Of a stretch of 50,470 nucleotides of DNA, positions 33,291 through 43,667 are shown one piece after another. The stretch comes from Candidatus Adlerbacteria bacterium. Its GTDB lineage: Bacteria > Patescibacteriota > Minisyncoccia > Phycocordibacterales > SBAW01. The translations under genes and the position numbers were made by a program. The stretch lies in contig CAISEE010000043.1 in assembly GCA_903884345.1 (NCBI GenBank), positions 1-50,470 on the forward strand, in the 5' to 3' direction. Numbering within the stretch: the stretch's first letter is position 1; each line of letters starts with the position of its first letter. The notes under the pieces are model-generated. The model made no database searches, was not told where the DNA came from, and saw only the letters and a program-made list of their open reading frames with translations.

Positions 33291-33298
33291 ATGAGTTA

Positions 33299-34384
33299 CT
33301 ACTCCTCCGGTTCCTCGCCCTCATCTTGGCTGGGGGCCACGCGCTCGCCGGTTGCGACGGTCGCGAGTTTGCCCTGGATGTCGTTGAGAAGTTTGGTGGC
33401 GACTTCGGCATTCTCGCGCAAGAACGTGCGCGAGGCGTCGTAGCCGCGGCCCAATTTCTCGTTGCCGTAGGCGTACGAGCTCCCCGACTTCTTCACGAAG
33501 CCCAGGCTCTCGCCGAGCGCCAAGAGCTCGCCCTCTCGGCTAATGCCCTCGTTGTAGAGGAGGTCAAACTCGGTCTTGCGAAACGGCGCCGCGACTTTGT
33601 TTTTGACGACTTTGACGCGATGGCGGCCGCCGACGACCTCTTCGCCCTTTTTAATCTGCGCGATGCGGCGAATGTCGAGGCGAATCGAGGTGTAGAACTT
33701 CAGCGCCTTGCCGCCCGGCGTGGTCTCGGGGTTGCCGAACATCATGCCGATCTGCATGCGGATTTGGTTGATGAAGATGACGATGGTTTTGGACTTCGCG
33801 GTGATGGCGGTCAATTTGCGCAGGGCCTGGCTCATCAATCGTGCCTGCTTGCCGACGTGGACGGCACCCATATCGCCCTCAATCTCGTCTTTAGGCGTCA
33901 GCGCTGCGACCGAGTCGATGACGATAATGTCAATCTTGCCCGAGCGCACCAAGCTCTCGACGATCTCGAGTGCCTGCTCGCCGGTGTCGGGTTGCGAGAT
34001 GAGGAGTTCATCGAGGCGCACCCCAATCTTGCGGGCGTACTCGGGGTCGAGCGCGTGCTCGGCGTCGATAAAGGCGCAGACGCCGCCCTTCTTTTGTGCC
34101 TCGGCAATCGCGTGGAGCGACAGGGTGGTTTTACCCGAGGACTCAGGCCCATAGACCTCCAAAATGCGCCCGCGCGGGTAGCCGCCAATGCCCAGCGCCC
34201 AGTCGAGCCCGATCGATCCCGAGGGGATGGCGTCGATGTCGACTTTTGGTTGCTCGCCCAGCTTCATAATCGCTTCGTCACCGAACTTCGACTTAATTTC
34301 GCGGATGGCCGCGTCAATGGCGCTGGTGTCGCGCGTCGGCTCTTTGGCAGCTCCCGGGATCTTCTTCACTTTTTCCTTTGCCAT
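33299..34384 (-). CDS. recA: recombinase RecA
   Basis: 361 residues. P-loop [16 protein letters not shown], Walker B-like [20 protein letters not shown], loop L2 around [38 protein letters not shown], and an acidic tail (DEGEEPEE). RecA drives homologous recombination and SOS. Extra basic residues in [20 protein letters not shown] are normal. It ends against the terminator of the converging gene and is followed upstream by ftsK-linked genes on the same strand. Confidence 0.98.
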   Translation of the reverse strand: MAKEKVKKIPGAAKEPTRDTSAIDAAIREIKSKFGDEAIMKLGEQPKVDIDAIPSGSIGLDWALGIGGYPRGRILEVYGPESSGKTTLSLHAIAEAQKKGGVCAFIDAEHALDPEYARKIGVRLDELLISQPDTGEQALEIVESLVRSGKIDIIVIDSVAALTPKDEIEGDMGAVHVGKQARLMSQALRKLTAITAKSKTIVIFINQIRMQIGMMFGNPETTPGGKALKFYTSIRLDIRRIAQIKKGEEVVGGRHRVKVVKNKVAAPFRKTEFDLLYNEGISREGELLALGESLGFVKKSGSSYAYGNEKLGRGYDASRTFLRENAEVATKLLNDIQGKLATVATGERVAPSQDEGEEPEE

Positions 34385-34407
34385 AAAATTTTTGTTATTG
34401 ATAACGA

Positions 34408-34784
34408 TTACGCGTGTTTTGGGGCGGGGCAGTAGTTGAGGACGGTCAGTGCGACGCTCTTTCTGGTGCTGCGGCCGAAGCGGTCGGTGGCAGCCACGGT
34501 AAATACAGTATATCCCGCAGGTGGCGAGAGTGTGACGCTAAAGTGGCCGGCGGCATCGGTGTAGGCCGGCTTGTCGTTGATGGTAAGGAAGGAGATGTTC
34601 TCGGCGGTCCCGGTCACGAGCACGGCACTGGTCGAGGTGGCACTCCCGTCCTGTGGTGTCTCAATCGAGACCTGCGGGCCGCTCAGCAATTTGCGCGCCT
34701 CAAAGAGCCCGTAGCAGAGGACCGACACGAAGATAAGGCAGAGGAGGAAGAATCCAAACAGCTTCGGTGCGGGTCGTGCGGGGC

Positions 34785-34788
<4 letters not shown>
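34408..34788 (-). CDS. membrane-anchored Ig-like protein
   Basis: 126 residues: one N-terminal membrane segment ([20 protein letters not shown]), then one beta-sandwich ([60 protein letters not shown]) as in the glucodextranase domain B / Big-like family. It overlaps the ftsK stop, so it is cotranscribed after ftsK. An outer role near the division site is possible but only inferred. Confidence 0.7.
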
Positions 34789-37067
<2,279 letters not shown>

Positions 37068-37120
37068 ACACGTACCATGATACCACGCATAGGTATTTTT
37101 GCTTTCTGGCGAAGGTCCAG

Positions 37121-37175
37121 TATACTCAAGGACACCTACACGGATGTCGGTTGTCCGAGATAATCTCTAGGACAA
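37121..37175 (+). promoter_or_regulatory. promoter and GGACA palindrome upstream of the winged-helix gene
   Basis: TATACT at 37121-37126 is followed by CAAGGACA (37127-37134) at the predicted start. Further down, TTGTCC (37151-37156) and GGACAA (37170-37175) form an inverted repeat around GAGATAATCTCTA. The same GGACA core recurs through the gene. It looks like an operator for the encoded DNA-binding protein, an inference. Confidence 0.5.
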
Positions 37176-37203
37176 CTCAGAGACAAAATAAGCGACACAC
37201 ACC

Positions 37204-37941
37204 ATGTCCGATACACCGCACAACTTTCACAACTTCGCCTTGAAATCATCCCTTTTTAAAGGACAGCATGATTGGTATTTCTGCTTTCTGAAGTCCGAGC
37301 GCATCGCGCACGTCCTGGCCGTCCTCGCCGAGAGTATCCCCTCTTTCGGTCAGGCCGAATTTGCACAGCTGTATGTGGATGCCGCGTCGCTCCCCAAGAC
37401 GATCTGCCGGTTTGCCGCTGGCGAGGCCGAGGCCGAGGCGGTGTTGGCGACCCTCTTCTCGCTTCTCTCGGGCGTGCGACTCGCGGCGACGCGCGGGCTC
37501 ATCAGTAAAGAGAATACGCAGATTCTCCTCCAGGAGTACCAAGCGCTCGTCGAGCGTTTCGCGGCCAGCACGCACCCGTCTCCCTTCATGCACACGGCCG
37601 ACTTCTCGGTCCCCGAGGTGCGCGAGGAGCGCGCGCCCTCACTCATCGCCACGCGCCTCGCCGACCTTAACCAACCGCTCAAGGACACTGCTTCTAAAGG
37701 ACACTCAGTGCCGCCAAAAGGACAGACCGCGGCTGCCGAGGCCCCCAACGAGCGCGCGTCCCAGATCCTCAAATTCGTGCAGGAGAAGCGCAGCGTTTCC
37801 ATCAAGGACATTTCCTCTACCGTGCGCGGCTGCAGCGAAAAGACCATCCAGCGCGAGCTGGCATTTCTTATACGACAGGGTCTTGTCCGCAAGACGGGCG
37901 AGCGTCGCTGGAGCCAGTACCTGCCCGTCGCCCGGGGCTAG
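37204..37941 (+). CDS. winged-helix DNA-binding protein with AAGGACA repeats
   Basis: 245 residues. The N-terminal 120 are helical (DWYFCFLKSERIAHVLAVLA), a low-complexity linker holds KDTASKGHSVPPKGQ, and the C-terminus (about 178-240) is a winged helix: RASQILKFVQEKRSVSIKDI, STVRGCSEKTIQRELAFLI, LVRKTGERRWSQY. The N-terminal half may be a helical bundle; its ligand is unknown. AAGGACA occurs five times in the coding DNA (37259, 37681, 37697, 37718, 37804), read as KGQ, KDT, KGH, KGQ and KDI. It is divergent from ftsK, so it could control it. Confidence 0.72.
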   Translation: MSDTPHNFHNFALKSSLFKGQHDWYFCFLKSERIAHVLAVLAESIPSFGQAEFAQLYVDAASLPKTICRFAAGEAEAEAVLATLFSLLSGVRLAATRGLISKENTQILLQEYQALVERFAASTHPSPFMHTADFSVPEVREERAPSLIATRLADLNQPLKDTASKGHSVPPKGQTAAAEAPNERASQILKFVQEKRSVSIKDISSTVRGCSEKTIQRELAFLIRQGLVRKTGERRWSQYLPVARG

Positions 37942-38460
37942 ATCGTGAGCCCCGAGTGAACCTTTTGTACGTCCCAAACGTATAGTCTTTTCAGAGTCCA
38001 TGTATATATAGAGTGTCGTTGACCGCACCCCCGGTTTGGTGTAGATTACGGGGTATGTGGCAACACAAAGGCAAGCTCGATTTTGGGGCTTGTTTTGCGA
38101 TGTTGTCCACAGTATTTCGTTGCGGTTCATGGTCCTGACACTCTATACTTGGTAGAGCGACGCATTGTCGGCATTTCAGGCTACATAACCGCACGGCTGA
38201 TACATCCCGTTCATTGACAATTGAATACTCAAAATTGGTTTCAACTTCGTTGTACCGACATTCCTTCTCCCTTCACGGTTGCTACTGTCTGCGTGTCCCA
38301 CTTCCTTCCTGCTACCAACGCTCTCTACGTACGTCGAGGAGCGGCCGCCTCTTTAATAGATGTCAGCCGCCCGGACGATTCGTGGAGCGGGTAGAAAATA
38401 GTTTGGTTCTACTTTATTGGGATTATCAGTAATTATTAATAGTTCCACTTAGCAAATATC
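37942..38460. other. 519-base intergenic region before the S-layer-like gene
   Basis: No gene was recognised. Two inverted copies of an 11-mer, TATAGAGTGTC (38007-38017) and GACACTCTATA (38137-38147), lie 119 nt apart. A promoter-like TTGACC (38019-38024) with 17-nt spacer and TAGATT (38042-38047) faces the S-layer-like gene and would give a leader of about 400 nt. A TTGACA at 38214-38219 lacks a clear -10. Short frames here have no coding signs. Confidence 0.5.
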
Positions 38461-41400
38461 ATGAGTATCACTCAGAGTTCAACACGGCTTGCAGCCGTCG
38501 CGGCTGGTAGCTTGCTTGCACTCGGACTCGTCTTCGGTGCATACAACGTTCCGGCACAGGCTGCTGGTTTGAGCGCGTCTCAAATCCAGTCGATCCTTTC
38601 GCTCCTCTCGTCATTTGGCGCAGATCAGACGACTATCAACAATGTTCAGGCGTCGCTCAATGGTCTCCCGACCACTGGCAACACCACCACGACCACTACT
38701 ACCACTTCGACCGGCTACAACTGGACGAAGAACCTTCAGCTCGGTTCGACCGGTGCTGATGTGAAGGCTCTCCAGCAGTTCCTCAACACCGACGCAGCAA
38801 CCCAGGTTGCGGCAACCGGCGCAGGTTCAGCTGGCATGGAGACCTCGACCTTTGGTCCTGGTACCAAGGCAGCGGTTATGAAGTTCCAGAAGAAGTACGG
38901 CATCAGCCAGACTGGTACCGTCGGTCCGCTCACCCGCGCACAGCTCAATATGCTTGCAGCAGGTACGACCACTACTGGCACCGGAACCACCACGACTGTC
39001 GGCACCTCGACCGCTTCGAGCCTCACGGTCTCGGCAGCAGTTCAGCCTGCTAACCAGATCGTTCCGGCAGGCGTCGCACGCGCACCGTTCACCAAGTTCA
39101 CCGTCACCGCTCCGGCTACCGGCGCAGTTACGATCAACAGCGTGACCGTCCAGCGCCAAGGTATCGCAGTCGACACTGACCTCGCTGGCGTCGAGCTCCT
39201 CGACCAGAACGGCAATCAGGTCGGCATCAGCCGTACTCTCGACAGCACCCACCAGGCCGTCATCGGCGCTGCGGTTGTTGTCCCGGCAGGCACCTCGCAG
39301 ACCTTCACGGTCGCGGGTGACACCGCCGCAGTTGGTATACTTGGTTCGGGTGATGTCGCGTCTCTCGCCGTTGTTGCAGTCAACTCGTCGGCAACCATTA
39401 ATGGTTCGCTCCCGATTGTCGGCGCTTCGAACACCTTCAACAGCACTGTACAGATTGGTTCGATTACAGCACAGCGCGGCTCGAACGACCCGGGTTCTTC
39501 AAACAACGAGAACGTCGGTCAGACTTCGTACATCTTCTCGTCGGTCCGCCTTACAGCGGGTTCAGCTGAGGATACGTACCTCAAGTCAATTCGCTGGCAC
39601 CAAGTTGGTTCTGCTTCGCAGAGCTACCTCCAGAATGTCGTAGTACTTGCGAACGGTACGTCATACCCGACGACCGTCTCGTCAGATAACTACTACACTG
39701 CAACCTTCCCGGGTCAGGGAGTCCTGGTTCAGAAGGGTAACAGTGTCGATGTGGCTATCCAGGGCGACCTTCTCAACGGTTCAAACACGAACGTTGAGTT
39801 CGACATCCAGAAGCGCAATGACATCAATGTTGTCGGCGCACTCTATGGTTACGGCATCCTCCCGGCATACACTTCGTCTAACACCTGCAATTGGCAGTCT
39901 GACATCACGAACCGTGGTAAAGTGTGTGCATCTGACGATCCTTACTACGAGGGCTTCTCAGCTACGATCAACTCGGGTACTGTAACTGTTTCGACCTCGA
40001 ACAGCGTCTCGGCTTCGAACATCGCAGTCAATACGCAGAACCAGGTTCTCGGCGGCTTCCAGCTTCTCACGCAGGGTGAGCAGGTCTCGGTTGGTAAGAT
40101 GGTGTTCGAGGTCAGCAAGACCAACAACGGTACTGCAGACGCAACCCTCTACAACAGTGGTACGCCGCTCATAACGAGCGTCTCTTTGGTTGACCAGAAC
40201 GGCAACGTTCTGGGCGGCCCGGTTGATCTCAACTCACTCGGTCAGTTGGTCTTCAGTGGTACTGTCACCTTCCCGGTCGGCACGACCCAGCTTTACCTCA
40301 AAGGTAAGATTGGAACAAGCTTCCCGTCGAATGGTTCCGTGTACATCTCGACCAACCCGGGTTCGGACTGGTCTACCATCACTGGTATGACCACTGGTCG
40401 CAACCTCTCGCTTTCGAGCGGCATGCTGATCAGCGCAGGTCAAACTGTTAAAACCCAGGCTCTTACTCTCTCGGTATCGGCAACGCCGATTTCGCAGAAT
40501 GTCATCTCGGGAATCAATCAGTTTGCGTTTGCTAACTTCGTGGTTGACGCAACAGCGTCTGGCGAAGATGTGCGCGTAACAACGCTCCCGACGACGCTTA
40601 CCTTTGGTGGCCTCTCGGCTGCGAATAGTCTCGTCAACTGCCAGGTCTACAACGGCGCAACCTCAATCTCGAGCACGCACGTCTACAACCCGAACGGTGC
40701 GACGACTTCGGCACAATCAATCAACTTCACGCTCGACAACGGTGGTATCGTCGTTCCGAAGGGAACATCGGTAACTCTTGGCGTCGCTTGTGACCTCCGC
40801 AGTGGCTCGGCTGGTACCTACGCATTCGGTCTCCCGTCTTCGCTCAGCGCATGGACAGGAGCAACTGGTGTGACTAGTGGTAACACTGTTGTTGCAACCC
40901 TCGGTACCTATGTTGGTCCGACCATGGCGGCTTCAGCTAACGGCGGTGGTGTCACCGTCGCAGTCGATCCAAGCAGCCCTTCGTACTCGGTCGCATCGGC
41001 AGGTGCAACTGGTGTTGACCTCGGTCACATCAAGTTCAGCGCTTCGAACGAAGCAGTTGACCTTCGTCAAGTCGCACTTGTTCTCGCTTCTGGTAACAAC
41101 TACAATCTCGTAAACAACTCGGTTGCGCTCTACGACGCGACGACCAATACGCAGGTTGGTACCGCAGTGTTCTCGTCTGGTCGCTTCGCAACCTCGTCTG
41201 CTATCGCATCGGGAGCATTCCGCATCCCGTCAAACGGCAGCCGCACCCTCGTTCTTAAGGGTGACATCGCAGGCGTCAGCGTCAGCGGTCCGGCAACTAT
41301 GTCGGGTGCTCTTATCCAGGTTGCATACGATGGCAACAATGTTGGCATCAATGGTAACTATGGTGTTGGCGTAAGCTCGGGTCAGACTATCACTCTTGGT

Positions 41401-41997
41401 ACGACTGGTTTGGTTACTCCGGCCGGAGTCCAGATGTACAAGTCGTTCCCAACATTCACGTACAGCACTGCGGGCGCTACGGCAACCGCAGGCTCGAACA
41501 CCCTTCTCTCGCTCACGGTAGCGGCAGACTCCAAGGGTGACGTGACCCTCAACAAGCTCACCTTCCTCACCGCAACCTCATCGGCAACTCTTACCGGCGT
41601 GACCTTCACTGGTCCGAACGGTAACGTCGGCACGGTTACTGGTCCGGATGCGAACAACTTCGTGACAGTGCTCTTCAACGGCTCGAACACTGCGGATGCA
41701 GTTATTGGTGCTGGTACCTCGAAGGTCTACACCCTCCGCGGTAACGTTGTTCTCGGAAATGGTGGCTTGAGCGGCTCGGTCGCAACATCCCTCAAGGGTG
41801 ACACTGTATCTGTGAACGGAACAAAGACGCAGGCAGCACTTAGCACTTCGTACATCATTTGGTCTCCTGAATCGACCACTACTTCGGTAGTCGGATCGAC
41901 AGGTATGAATGACTGGACGAACGGCTATGGTCTCGGTGGCATCTTCCAGAGCGCAGGCCTCGGACAGGATGGTTTGGCAAACGTCATCGCGAAGTAA
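38461..41997 (+). CDS. giant S-layer-like secreted protein with peptidoglycan-binding domain
   Basis: 1178 residues. Signal peptide (about 1-34, cut near AQA-AG), helical module GLSASQIQSILSLLSSFGAD at 35-68, a Thr-rich linker, a PG_binding_1 domain at about 88-160 (GADVKALQQFLNTD, FGPGTKAAVMKFQKKYG, VGPLTRAQLNML), then about 1000 residues of beta-rich repeats with TVSxxxNQIVPAG and SGDVASLAVVAV patterns and Thr/Ser/Gly/Asn bias. Only two Cys pairs, near 490-510 and 740-780. Codons strongly favour GCA, GGT, AAC and CTC, unlike most neighbours, which suggests very high expression. Likely the main surface protein. The order matches the protein at 4644. Confidence 0.82.
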   Translation: MSITQSSTRLAAVAAGSLLALGLVFGAYNVPAQAAGLSASQIQSILSLLSSFGADQTTINNVQASLNGLPTTGNTTTTTTTTSTGYNWTKNLQLGSTGADVKALQQFLNTDAATQVAATGAGSAGMETSTFGPGTKAAVMKFQKKYGISQTGTVGPLTRAQLNMLAAGTTTTGTGTTTTVGTSTASSLTVSAAVQPANQIVPAGVARAPFTKFTVTAPATGAVTINSVTVQRQGIAVDTDLAGVELLDQNGNQVGISRTLDSTHQAVIGAAVVVPAGTSQTFTVAGDTAAVGILGSGDVASLAVVAVNSSATINGSLPIVGASNTFNSTVQIGSITAQRGSNDPGSSNNENVGQTSYIFSSVRLTAGSAEDTYLKSIRWHQVGSASQSYLQNVVVLANGTSYPTTVSSDNYYTATFPGQGVLVQKGNSVDVAIQGDLLNGSNTNVEFDIQKRNDINVVGALYGYGILPAYTSSNTCNWQSDITNRGKVCASDDPYYEGFSATINSGTVTVSTSNSVSASNIAVNTQNQVLGGFQLLTQGEQVSVGKMVFEVSKTNNGTADATLYNSGTPLITSVSLVDQNGNVLGGPVDLNSLGQLVFSGTVTFPVGTTQLYLKGKIGTSFPSNGSVYISTNPGSDWSTITGMTTGRNLSLSSGMLISAGQTVKTQALTLSVSATPISQNVISGINQFAFANFVVDATASGEDVRVTTLPTTLTFGGLSAANSLVNCQVYNGATSISSTHVYNPNGATTSAQSINFTLDNGGIVVPKGTSVTLGVACDLRSGSAGTYAFGLPSSLSAWTGATGVTSGNTVVATLGTYVGPTMAASANGGGVTVAVDPSSPSYSVASAGATGVDLGHIKFSASNEAVDLRQVALVLASGNNYNLVNNSVALYDATTNTQVGTAVFSSGRFATSSAIASGAFRIPSNGSRTLVLKGDIAGVSVSGPATMSGALIQVAYDGNNVGINGNYGVGVSSGQTITLGTTGLVTPAGVQMYKSFPTFTYSTAGATATAGSNTLLSLTVAADSKGDVTLNKLTFLTATSSATLTGVTFTGPNGNVGTVTGPDANNFVTVLFNGSNTADAVIGAGTSKVYTLRGNVVLGNGGLSGSVATSLKGDTVSVNGTKTQAALSTSYIIWSPESTTTSVVGSTGMNDWTNGYGLGGIFQSAGLGQDGLANVIAK

Positions 41998-42033
41998 TAT
42001 TCGCCTAGCGTTAGCCTGACATTCACGTCACGC

Positions 42034-42067
42034 AAACAGCCCCTCCCCACAAAGGAGGGGCTTTTGC
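42034..42067 (+). terminator. terminator after the S-layer-like gene
   Basis: GCCCCTCC (42039-42046), loop CCACAAA, GGAGGGGC (42054-42061), TTTTGC; the flanking GCAAA and TTTTGC can extend the stem. Confidence 0.8.
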
Positions 42068-42094
42068 GTACCCAATCCCGTCCCGAAACTCGTA

Positions 42095-42111
42095 CGGAGG
42101 ACCGACCTCCG
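42095..42111 (+). repeat. REP palindrome copy 1
   Basis: CGGAGGACCGACCTCCG, arms CGGAGG/CCTCCG, loop ACCGA. Flanked by TA before and CAA after. Confidence 0.8.
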
Positions 42112-42141
42112 CAACCCCACAACCCCTTCGCGCCCACCTTA

Positions 42142-42158
42142 CGGAGGTCGGTCCTCCG
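42142..42158 (+). repeat. REP palindrome copy 2
   Basis: CGGAGGTCGGTCCTCCG: loop TCGGT, the reverse complement of copy 1, yet the flanks (TTA, CAA) keep the same direction. Confidence 0.8.
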
Positions 42159-42199
42159 CAACCCCCCCATAGCGCCATCATCCTGCCTCTTACGTCTTA

Positions 42200-42216
42200 C
42201 GGAGGACAGTCCTCCG
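42200..42216 (+). repeat. REP palindrome copy 3, fully symmetric
   Basis: CGGAGGACAGTCCTCCG: the loop changed so the whole unit is an 8-bp perfect palindrome around one A. Confidence 0.75.
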
Positions 42217-42232
42217 CGCGACTGTGCATAAA

Positions 42233-42249
42233 CGGAGGACCGACCTCCG
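42233..42249 (+). repeat. REP palindrome copy 4
   Basis: CGGAGGACCGACCTCCG, 16 nt after copy 3 and just before the transposase promoter (-10 TACGAT at 42258-42263). Confidence 0.8.
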
Positions 42250-42269
42250 CAACCTGGTACGATAGCGGT

Positions 42270-42968
42270 ATGCAGCGAATGGTACCGCTTGCAATAGGTG
42301 AGACGTATCACATCTATAATCGCGGTGCACACAAGCGCGACGTCTTTACGTCCGAGCGAGACTATCAACGCTTCCAGCTCTTACTTCACCTTATGAACGG
42401 CACGTCGCCGATCGAGATGCGCAACGTTTTCCGAAAATACGGAGGTCGGTCCTCCGCAGCTATCTTCGAAGAAGAGGTTCCCGAACAGCCACTGGTAGAT
42501 GTGCTTGCATACTGCCTCATGCCGAACCATTTCCACCTCGTGTTGCGGCAAAAGGTTGAAAATGGGATTTCTGTATATCTAAAGAAGGTATTTACGGCGT
42601 ACTCGATGTACTTCAATACGAAATACGAGCACAGTGGCGTGCTGTTTCAAGGGCGTTTCAAAAGCAGACATATCGATAACGAGGCGTATTTTAGATACAT
42701 TTTTGCGTATGTGCATCTCAATCCGCTTTCTATCTTGCAGCCAGATTGGGAAACGAAAGGGTTTGCCGACAGCGGTGCGGCACGGCTTTTCCTTGGCGAG
42801 TATTCGTACTCCAGCTACGTCGACTACTCTGTGGGTAACCGAGCAGAGCGGGCGCTACTTGCTCACGACGATATCCCCGAATTCCTCATGACACAAAACG
42901 ATTTCGAGCAGCTCTTTCACTGTGTCTCGCAAGACATTACGGAGGACCGACCTCCGCAAACCAGATAG
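42270..42968 (+). CDS. REP-associated tyrosine transposase (RAYT, Y1 type)
   Basis: 232 residues. Y1_Tnp core: YHIYNRGAHKRDVFTSERDY, the HUH motif MPNHFHLVLRQ with H87 and H89, then FTAYSMYFNTKYEHSGVLFQ with candidate catalytic tyrosines Y111 and Y114, GRFKSRHIDNE and YVHLNPLS. These enzymes nick single-stranded palindromes and are thought to spread REP elements. Two copies of the palindrome lie inside the gene: residues 57-63 (YGGRSSA) and the last ten (EDRPPQTR). TACGAT is 7 nt before the ATG. Both insertions keep the frame; the enzyme may be active. Confidence 0.9.
   Translation: MQRMVPLAIGETYHIYNRGAHKRDVFTSERDYQRFQLLLHLMNGTSPIEMRNVFRKYGGRSSAAIFEEEVPEQPLVDVLAYCLMPNHFHLVLRQKVENGISVYLKKVFTAYSMYFNTKYEHSGVLFQGRFKSRHIDNEAYFRYIFAYVHLNPLSILQPDWETKGFADSGAARLFLGEYSYSSYVDYSVGNRAERALLAHDDIPEFLMTQNDFEQLFHCVSQDITEDRPPQTR
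42440..42456 (+). repeat. REP palindrome copy 5, inside the transposase gene
   Basis: CGGAGGTCGGTCCTCCG, encoding GGRSS between FRKY and AAIFEEE, a stretch normally short or variable in RAYTs. Confidence 0.8.
42940..42956 (+). repeat. REP palindrome copy 6, end of the transposase gene
   Basis: CGGAGGACCGACCTCCG encodes EDRPP just before the stop, so the C-terminal tail comes from the repeat. Confidence 0.8.
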
Positions 42969-42978
42969 AGTGAGTTGA

Positions 42979-42995
42979 CGGAGGTCGGTCCTCCG
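42979..42995 (+). repeat. REP palindrome copy 7
   Basis: CGGAGGTCGGTCCTCCG, 22 nt after copy 6 with the opposite loop. Copies 6 and 7 could fold as a REP doublet. Confidence 0.8.
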
Positions 42996-43056
42996 CGAGA
43001 TTGGCGAACTGTGGATAGTGTACAAAATGGGGGAATCGTGGGTTTATACTGACTTC

Positions 43057-43656
43057 ATGAAGATTTTTATGCATCGGGTGTGGCGCGTTATTCGCTGGCC
43101 GCTCCTCGGCCTTTTTGTGTTGTACATGGGGCTCGTGGCGTATCGCATCCCGGCGGTGCGCGAGAAGGATAGGAGCGACAAGGCGGTTGCGGCGATTCAT
43201 GCGCAAAAGATCACTGTGGCCGACGTGACGGGCGACCATTTGCCGCCCCCGCCAAACCAGGCCGACAACGACTCGACCTTGGCCGGCATCGACTCAAACA
43301 ACAACGGCATCCGCGACGACGTCGAGCTCGCAATTTTCAAACTCCACCCCGACTCCGCCCGCATCCGCGCCGCCGAGTTGCAGTACGCAATGGCGCTGCA
43401 GAATGAGTTGACGAATGTGTTCGATAGTCAGACGCTAGTTGCTGCGATTCAAGAAGAAAACAGAGCCTATTTTTGCGTCGGGGATATGTACAAAATAGGT
43501 CAAGATAAACTTCTGGATGCTGAAATAAAAAATGTTGAGGCCTTAGTTTTAAATACAGACACCCGCAAAAAGAAGTATCAGGAGATATATCAGAAGTACA
43601 TGACATCGTTTGCAGATTTGAAAAATGTTTCTAACTGCGACATTAAAACGCAATAA
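43057..43656 (+). CDS. membrane-anchored protein with calcium-type loop
   Basis: 199 residues from ATG 43057 (a longer frame from 43018 is rejected because TATACT at 43045-43050 is 7 nt before this ATG). One N-terminal membrane helix (WPLLGLFVLYMGLVAY), a linker with HLPPPPNQADNDSTLAG, then GIDSNNNGIRDDVELAIFKL, which looks like an EF-hand or dockerin calcium loop, and a helical tail with two Cys pairs (YFCVGD, VSNCDI). A CPR-typical family, function unknown. The last third is richer in A and T than neighbours. It precedes the large secreted hydrolase. Confidence 0.65.
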   Translation: MKIFMHRVWRVIRWPLLGLFVLYMGLVAYRIPAVREKDRSDKAVAAIHAQKITVADVTGDHLPPPPNQADNDSTLAGIDSNNNGIRDDVELAIFKLHPDSARIRAAELQYAMALQNELTNVFDSQTLVAAIQEENRAYFCVGDMYKIGQDKLLDAEIKNVEALVLNTDTRKKKYQEIYQKYMTSFADLKNVSNCDIKTQ

Positions 43657-43667
43657 ATTATTAATGT

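Noticed and set aside
33266-34435. 389-codon open frame opposite recA
   Set aside because: Shadow of recA. It also starts inside the terminator of the upstream gene.
42095-42995. CRISPR array
   Set aside because: The repeated 17-mers are palindromes at irregular spacing, two lie inside a gene, and no cas gene is present; they fit REP elements.
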